Shown: piece after piece, positions 5,303-8,281 of the stretch
Position numbering within the stretch: the stretch's first letter is position 1
How the letters are laid out: the number at the start of each line of letters is the position of its first letter
Origin: Pseudomonas sp. PGPPP3
GTDB taxonomy: Bacteria > Pseudomonadota > Gammaproteobacteria > Pseudomonadales > Pseudomonadaceae
Assembly: GCA_002256055.1 (NCBI GenBank)
Contig: NKIE01000108.1
Coordinates: 1-8,281 of the forward strand
DNA: 8,281 nucleotides
Direction: 5' to 3'
Notes under the pieces: generated by a model
Told to the model about the DNA's origin: nothing
The model's database searches: none
The model's input: only the letters and a program-made list of their open reading frames with translations
Made by a program: the position numbers and the translations under genes

Positions 5303-6187
5303 TCAATCAGCTAGCTGATTCGCGAACCAATCTAAGAAGTTGGCCACCGCCGGTTTCTCCAGACGAATCCGTTCACAGACCAACGCATACTGCCCGAGCG
5401 CCGCCACGCTGGCGTTGAACGGGCGCACTAGACGGCCAGTGGCCAAATCTTCGGCAGCCGTCAGATTATCTCCCATGGCCACCCCCTGCCCTTGCGCTGC
5501 CGCCTCCAGAGCCAGGCCTGCATGGCCCAAATACAGATGACGGGCCGGCTGAATATCACCGGCATGGGTGGTCAGCCAGGCGGTCCAGGTCTTGCCGTCC
5601 TGATCGTCATGCAGCAGACCATGCCGGGCCAGATCACGCGGGTGTTTGAGCCCGCCCAGGTTAAACAGGCTGGGACTGCACACGGGGAAGAACTGCAGGG
5701 TTGGCAGCGGCCGCACAAAGTACGCACTGGCATCCTCCGGCCCGGTGCCGTAGGTGATCGCCAGGTCAATATCCGGGCTGGGCAGACAGGCTTCCAGCGG
5801 CTGTTCGTGCAAATGCAAGGTGATCTGCGGGTAGCGGTCGCTGAAATCGGCCAGGCGGCTGACCAGCCACTTCTGCGCCAGCTCGGGGGTTACCGCGATA
5901 CGCAATACCACCTGCGAGCCGGGATCACGCAGCTCGTCACAAGCCTCACCGATCAGCTCGAAAGCCTGCTGCAAACGCTGCAGTAAGCGCCGCGCCGCGG
6001 GCGTCGGCACAACTTGCCGACCCTCGCGGGCAAACAGTGGCGTAGCCAGTTGTTCCTCAAGCTGCCGAATTTGATGACTGACTGCGCTGTCAGTTACACA
6101 CAACTCGGCCGCGGCACGCCCAAAGTGGGCGTGCCGCGCCGCGCACTCAAACGTCCGCAGCGCAGTGAGGGATGGCAGTCGACGCAT
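5303..6187 (-). CDS. LysR-family transcriptional regulator, GcvA/AmpR-like subgroup
   Basis: This 294-residue regulator opens with RLPSLTALRTFECAARH (3-19), the hallmark of the GcvA/AmpR branch. A winged helix-turn-helix follows, with recognition segment FGRAAAELCVTDSAVSHQI (22-40), a linker helix to about residue 90, and a type-2 periplasmic-binding-protein-like effector domain (about 93-294). Features of that domain include LRIAVTPELAQKWL (95-108), DIDLAITYG (139-147) and GQGVAMGD (233-240). Length is normal. The ATG has GGAG seven bases upstream. It lies directly upstream of, and on the same strand as, the deiminase and binding-protein genes, with a palindromic T-N11-A site in between. It is therefore the likely local regulator, responding to the deiminase substrate or a product; the effector is unknown. 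It replaces the TetR-type AguR I would expect beside classical aguBA of P. aeruginosa. Confidence 0.9.
   Translation of the reverse strand: MRRLPSLTALRTFECAARHAHFGRAAAELCVTDSAVSHQIRQLEEQLATPLFAREGRQVVPTPAARRLLQRLQQAFELIGEACDELRDPGSQVVLRIAVTPELAQKWLVSRLADFSDRYPQITLHLHEQPLEACLPSPDIDLAITYGTGPEDASAYFVRPLPTLQFFPVCSPSLFNLGGLKHPRDLARHGLLHDDQDGKTWTAWLTTHAGDIQPARHLYLGHAGLALEAAAQGQGVAMGDNLTAAEDLATGRLVRPFNASVAALGQYALVCERIRLEKPAVANFLDWFANQLAD
5305..5320. repeat. Perfect 16-bp palindrome across the last codons of lysR
   Basis: AATCAGCTAGCTGATT is fully self-complementary with no spacer. It encodes the final residues N-Q-L-A-D of the LysR protein and overlaps the first base of its TGA stop. It begins three bases from the T-N11-A palindrome at 5290-5302, so two palindromes sit back to back. 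It could be a second operator half for deiminase control. Without a loop it is a poor RNA hairpin, and no U-tract follows, so a terminator role is unlikely. Confidence 0.4.
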
Positions 6188-6314
6188 AGATAGGCTCCAG
6201 GCTAGAGCCGTGCATGCTTACCCATGCGCGCGCAGGCGTCCAGCGCACTGCACGATCGGCGGCACACAGGTGCACCAGCGAATCGTCTACACGACCCAAG
6301 AGCCGCTAGATCGT
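6188..6314 (-). promoter_or_regulatory. Leader/promoter region of lysR with two small dyads
   Basis: This 127-base gap between the peptidase stop and the lysR start should hold the lysR promoter, but no convincing sigma70 pair stands out. Two weak structures are seen. GCATG-N6-CATGC (6212-6227) could be an autoregulatory site. GGCTC-N7-GAGCC (6193-6209) could form a small mRNA hairpin that includes part of the lysR ribosome-binding site. Both have only five-base arms. No terminator for the peptidase gene is recognised here. Confidence 0.2.
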
Positions 6315-7562
6315 TTAGCCTGCACTGCTGCGCTTGGGTTTGCGCAGCAGCTTGCTGTCGAGCACTTTTGAAGGTTTGCCCAGCAGGCTTTCGCTGAGTT
6401 CGATGAAGTCTTTGGTGCTGACTGTGTCCATGCGCATCAAGCCGCGGGCCACGTCGTCGAGGGAATAGCGACCTTCGCTGGTCTGACGGATTTCCTTATC
6501 CAGCTCCTGCAGCAGCACAACCGAGCGCGCGGTGATCGCGCCGTTGGAGTGTTCGCCGCGCAAGCTGGTGACTTTCAGGCCCCAGTGCAGCAGTTTTTTG
6601 CGCACCTGCTGGTAACGCGGCTCAGTCATGCCACCCGAGCGGCGCAGCAGTTCGATGGCGTAGTACTCAGCCAGGCCTTCGCTGATCCAATCACTGGCAT
6701 CGGTATCGCGGATACCGCCCAGCACATGGACCAACTCATGGACCACCGAACTGGTGCCGTTTTCACTGACCAGGGGGCGCGCGGCGTGCATAAACAGCGA
6801 ATTGGGTGCGGACAGGCCGCCGCGCCACATCGGGTCGGCAGCGCCAACCACCAGCAATTTACGCGGATCGCGAGGGAACACCGCCTGGGCTTCCGGCCAG
6901 ACAAACGTCAGCAGGGTCAACACGTCCATGCGGCGCATGCCCTCGCCTATCGGTGCGGCGATGGTCACATCGGTTTCACCCAGGTGCGCGCGGCGGGTAC
7001 CAATGTTGCCGGCGATGATCCAGCCAATCGGTCGATCAAATTTGCGCGACGGGTTGTCGATGCGAAAACGATTTTTACCGATCCGCGGCCAGCCGGTTTC
7101 CACCGCCTTCCAGCCTTCGGGCAGTTCAAACTGAAGGCGCGCGACCATTTCCACGTTGTCGTCCTGTTTGAGCTGGGCCGCCGGGACCAGGTCGTCACCG
7201 CGCAACAGCGCCCAATCGGCGGTCATCCGTGCGGTGTAAGCGCCAGTGTCTTTCTGCTGATTGATGCGCACACGATAACTGAGGCTGGCCGGACCTTTAG
7301 CCGGAATCCAGGTGGCGCGCCCGGTGCTGTCCTCACTCCACTGACCATCGGCCTTGAAGTCGCGGTACTGACCAGAGGTACCCAGGGCAAACGCCAGGCT
7401 GTGGATCAACTCGCCCTTGGCCAGGGTCAGGCGCACCTCGGCCTCATCGGAGGCCGGCAAAAAACGCACTTGGTAATCCAGATCTACGCGCTTGGCCGCC
7501 CACAAGGGCGCGCTCAAGGCCAACAGGCCGACGGACAACAAGGCATTCAGGCGCAGGTGCAT
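6315..7562 (-). CDS. Secreted zinc metallopeptidase with HELVH motif (M61-like gluzincin)
   Basis: This 415-residue protein has a Sec signal peptide (1-22/23, LWAA before KRVDL). A beta-rich N-terminal region (about 25-200) resembles the N-terminal part of M61/M1-type peptidases. The catalytic zinc motif is HELVH (275-279), with E276 as general base, and WISEGLAEYY (292-301) supplies the probable third ligand, E295. Only 15 residues separate HELVH from that Glu, against 18 in typical M1 enzymes. The protein ends without a PDZ domain, whereas classical M61 glycyl aminopeptidases are about 600 residues with one. The C terminus (KLLRKPKRSSAG) is basic. It is likely periplasmic, substrate unknown. 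The ATG has GGAGAAG upstream. The ycgN-like gene lies 52 bases upstream on the same strand, suggesting co-transcription. Metallopeptidase class is confident; the exact family is less so. Confidence 0.85.
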   Translation of the reverse strand: MHLRLNALLSVGLLALSAPLWAAKRVDLDYQVRFLPASDEAEVRLTLAKGELIHSLAFALGTSGQYRDFKADGQWSEDSTGRATWIPAKGPASLSYRVRINQQKDTGAYTARMTADWALLRGDDLVPAAQLKQDDNVEMVARLQFELPEGWKAVETGWPRIGKNRFRIDNPSRKFDRPIGWIIAGNIGTRRAHLGETDVTIAAPIGEGMRRMDVLTLLTFVWPEAQAVFPRDPRKLLVVGAADPMWRGGLSAPNSLFMHAARPLVSENGTSSVVHELVHVLGGIRDTDASDWISEGLAEYYAIELLRRSGGMTEPRYQQVRKKLLHWGLKVTSLRGEHSNGAITARSVVLLQELDKEIRQTSEGRYSLDDVARGLMRMDTVSTKDFIELSESLLGKPSKVLDSKLLRKPKRSSAG

Positions 7563-7614
7563 GGTTCTTCTCCGTAATTGGGGGGGCTGTTGACGCTTGC
7601 TCGCCTACCGCGGC

Positions 7615-8064
7615 TTAGCCGGAGCGAAAAATCAGATAATCCTCCCAGTCATCCTCGGCCACGCTGTTTTCACTGAGCATGCGCCCGGACTGGGAAATTC
7701 GTTCGTGATGCACGGCCTGCGGGTCGCCGCAGACCAGGTGGTGCCACAGCAACAGGTCCTTGCCTTCGGCCACCAGGCGGTAAGCGCAGGTGGGCGGCAG
7801 CCACTGGAACTGGTCGGCCTGGTCGGGCGTCAGCTGGATGCAGTCGGCGACAAACTGGCGACGGTTGGGGTAATCCGTGCAACGACAGGTGTTCAGGTCC
7901 AGCAATTTGCAGGCGATGCGCGTGTAGTAAACGCTGCCGTCGTCTTCGTCTTCCAGTTTTTGCAGGCAGCACAGGCCGCAGCCGTCGCACAGCGACTCCC
8001 ACTCATCCTGATCGAGCTGGGCGAGGGTTTTACGTTTCCAGAAGGGTTCGACTTTGGCGGCCAT
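7615..8064 (-). CDS. ycgN: YcgN-type cysteine-cluster protein (UPF0260)
   Basis: This 149-residue cytoplasmic protein has the family signature C-x2-C-x2-CC (C26, C29, C32, C33 in CDGCGLCC). Further cysteines are C52, C60, C62, C75, C93 and C112; the stretch [16 protein letters not shown] (53-68) is typical of UPF0260. The cysteine pattern resembles Fe-S or zinc binding proteins, but no function is established. The length is close to E. coli YcgN (about 150). The ATG at 8064 gives the expected N terminus ([11 protein letters not shown]), though its Shine-Dalgarno sequence is poor. The dehydrogenase gene ends 60 bases upstream and the peptidase gene begins 52 bases downstream, all on the minus strand, so a three-gene transcript is plausible. 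Identification is confident; the role is unknown. Confidence 0.92.
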   Translation of the reverse strand: MAAKVEPFWKRKTLAQLDQDEWESLCDGCGLCCLQKLEDEDDGSVYYTRIACKLLDLNTCRCTDYPNRRQFVADCIQLTPDQADQFQWLPPTCAYRLVAEGKDLLLWHHLVCGDPQAVHHERISQSGRMLSENSVAEDDWEDYLIFRSG

Positions 8065-8124
8065 GGGTCTACGACTGAGTTCTGCAAAGGGCCGCAGTCT
8101 AGCAGGCGACCCTACCCGCCGGCA

Positions 8125-8281
8125 TCAATAGCCGCGACTGAAGGTGACCTCGCCCTGCAACGGCTGGCCTGCGCGATAGGCCTGCAGGTTGCGCAGAAAC
8201 AGCTGCACCATGGGCGCTGGCAGGGTCGGCGCGGCGCTATGGCCGGTGAGCAGCAAGTGCGGTGTCGACCAGAACGGATGG
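8125..8281 (-). CDS. D-2-hydroxyacid dehydrogenase (GhrA-like), C-terminal end only
   Basis: The last 51 residues of a minus-strand gene cut by the window edge are visible, from HPFWSTPHLLLTGHSAAPT to GEVTFSRGY and a TGA stop. The order HPxW..P.L.LTGHSAAPT followed by a helix (VQLFLRNLQAYRAG) matches the C terminus of NAD(P)-dependent D-isomer-specific 2-hydroxyacid dehydrogenases. In these, the His of the (T)xH(x)AA segment is the catalytic acid-base, here residue 14 of the fragment. The closing GEVxxxRGY pattern is like E. coli GhrA (glyoxylate/hydroxypyruvate reductase) as I remember it. The substrate cannot be fixed from the fragment. It is probably the first gene of a unit continuing into ycgN. 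Confidence 0.8.
   Translation of the reverse strand, partial: HPFWSTPHLLLTGHSAAPTLPAPMVQLFLRNLQAYRAGQPLQGEVTFSRGY

Noticed and set aside
6549..7577. A 342-codon open frame on the plus strand opposite the metallopeptidase gene
   Set aside because: The minus-strand product has a signal peptide and an HELVH site, while the plus-strand translation shows no domain and has biased Gln/Arg/Ala composition typical of reversed GC-rich codons.

Overview
The window looks like a stretch of core chromosome from a Pseudomonas-type gammaproteobacterium. GC content is high, most starts carry purine-rich Shine-Dalgarno sequences, and the proteins (a YajD-type HNH protein, a short TrmH-family methyltransferase, a UPF0260 cysteine-cluster protein, a PotF/Spu-type polyamine-binding protein) resemble Pseudomonas sequences as I remember them. 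No searches were run. No tRNA, rRNA, CRISPR array, insertion sequence or prophage gene is visible, and no gene-free stretch exceeds about 200 bases.

Layout from left to right. The 3' part of yajD (+, cut by the window edge) is followed by a large inverted-repeat hairpin that separates it from a convergent, secreted CAP/SCP-domain protein (-). A 202-base gap then leads to a divergent luciferase-like flavin monooxygenase (+) and a small TrmH/SpoU-type RNA methyltransferase (+). These converge on a three-gene minus-strand group: a GcvA-type LysR regulator, an AguA-like guanidine deiminase and a PotF-like periplasmic binding protein. The last two are only 9 bases apart, with the stop codon of the first touching the ribosome-binding site of the second. 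Further right, still on the minus strand, lie a secreted HELVH metallopeptidase, a YcgN/UPF0260 protein and the 3' end of a GhrA-like D-2-hydroxyacid dehydrogenase, probably transcribed as dehydrogenase, ycgN, peptidase.

The most interesting part is the LysR/deiminase/binding-protein group (2988-6187). The deiminase keeps the Cys-His-Asp-Asp-Glu catalytic set of agmatine deiminases. It has lost two family signature histidines: SIH has become GIQ, and NIHC has become NVAC. The binding protein has the PotF fold signature but differs at several positions that contact polyamine in E. coli PotF, including the Asp of the WAGD motif, which is Asn here. Neither an N-carbamoylputrescine amidase (aguB) nor ABC permease or ATPase genes are beside them. 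Taken together this suggests a regulated capture-and-deiminate module for a guanidino compound that may not be agmatine; this is an inference. A perfect T-N11-A palindrome between lysR and the deiminase gene is a candidate operator.

Other points of note are a CAP protein that seems to contain a degenerate second copy of its own domain, the yajD-side hairpin repeat, and a possible G-run/C-run stem covering the GTG start of the methyltransferase gene.
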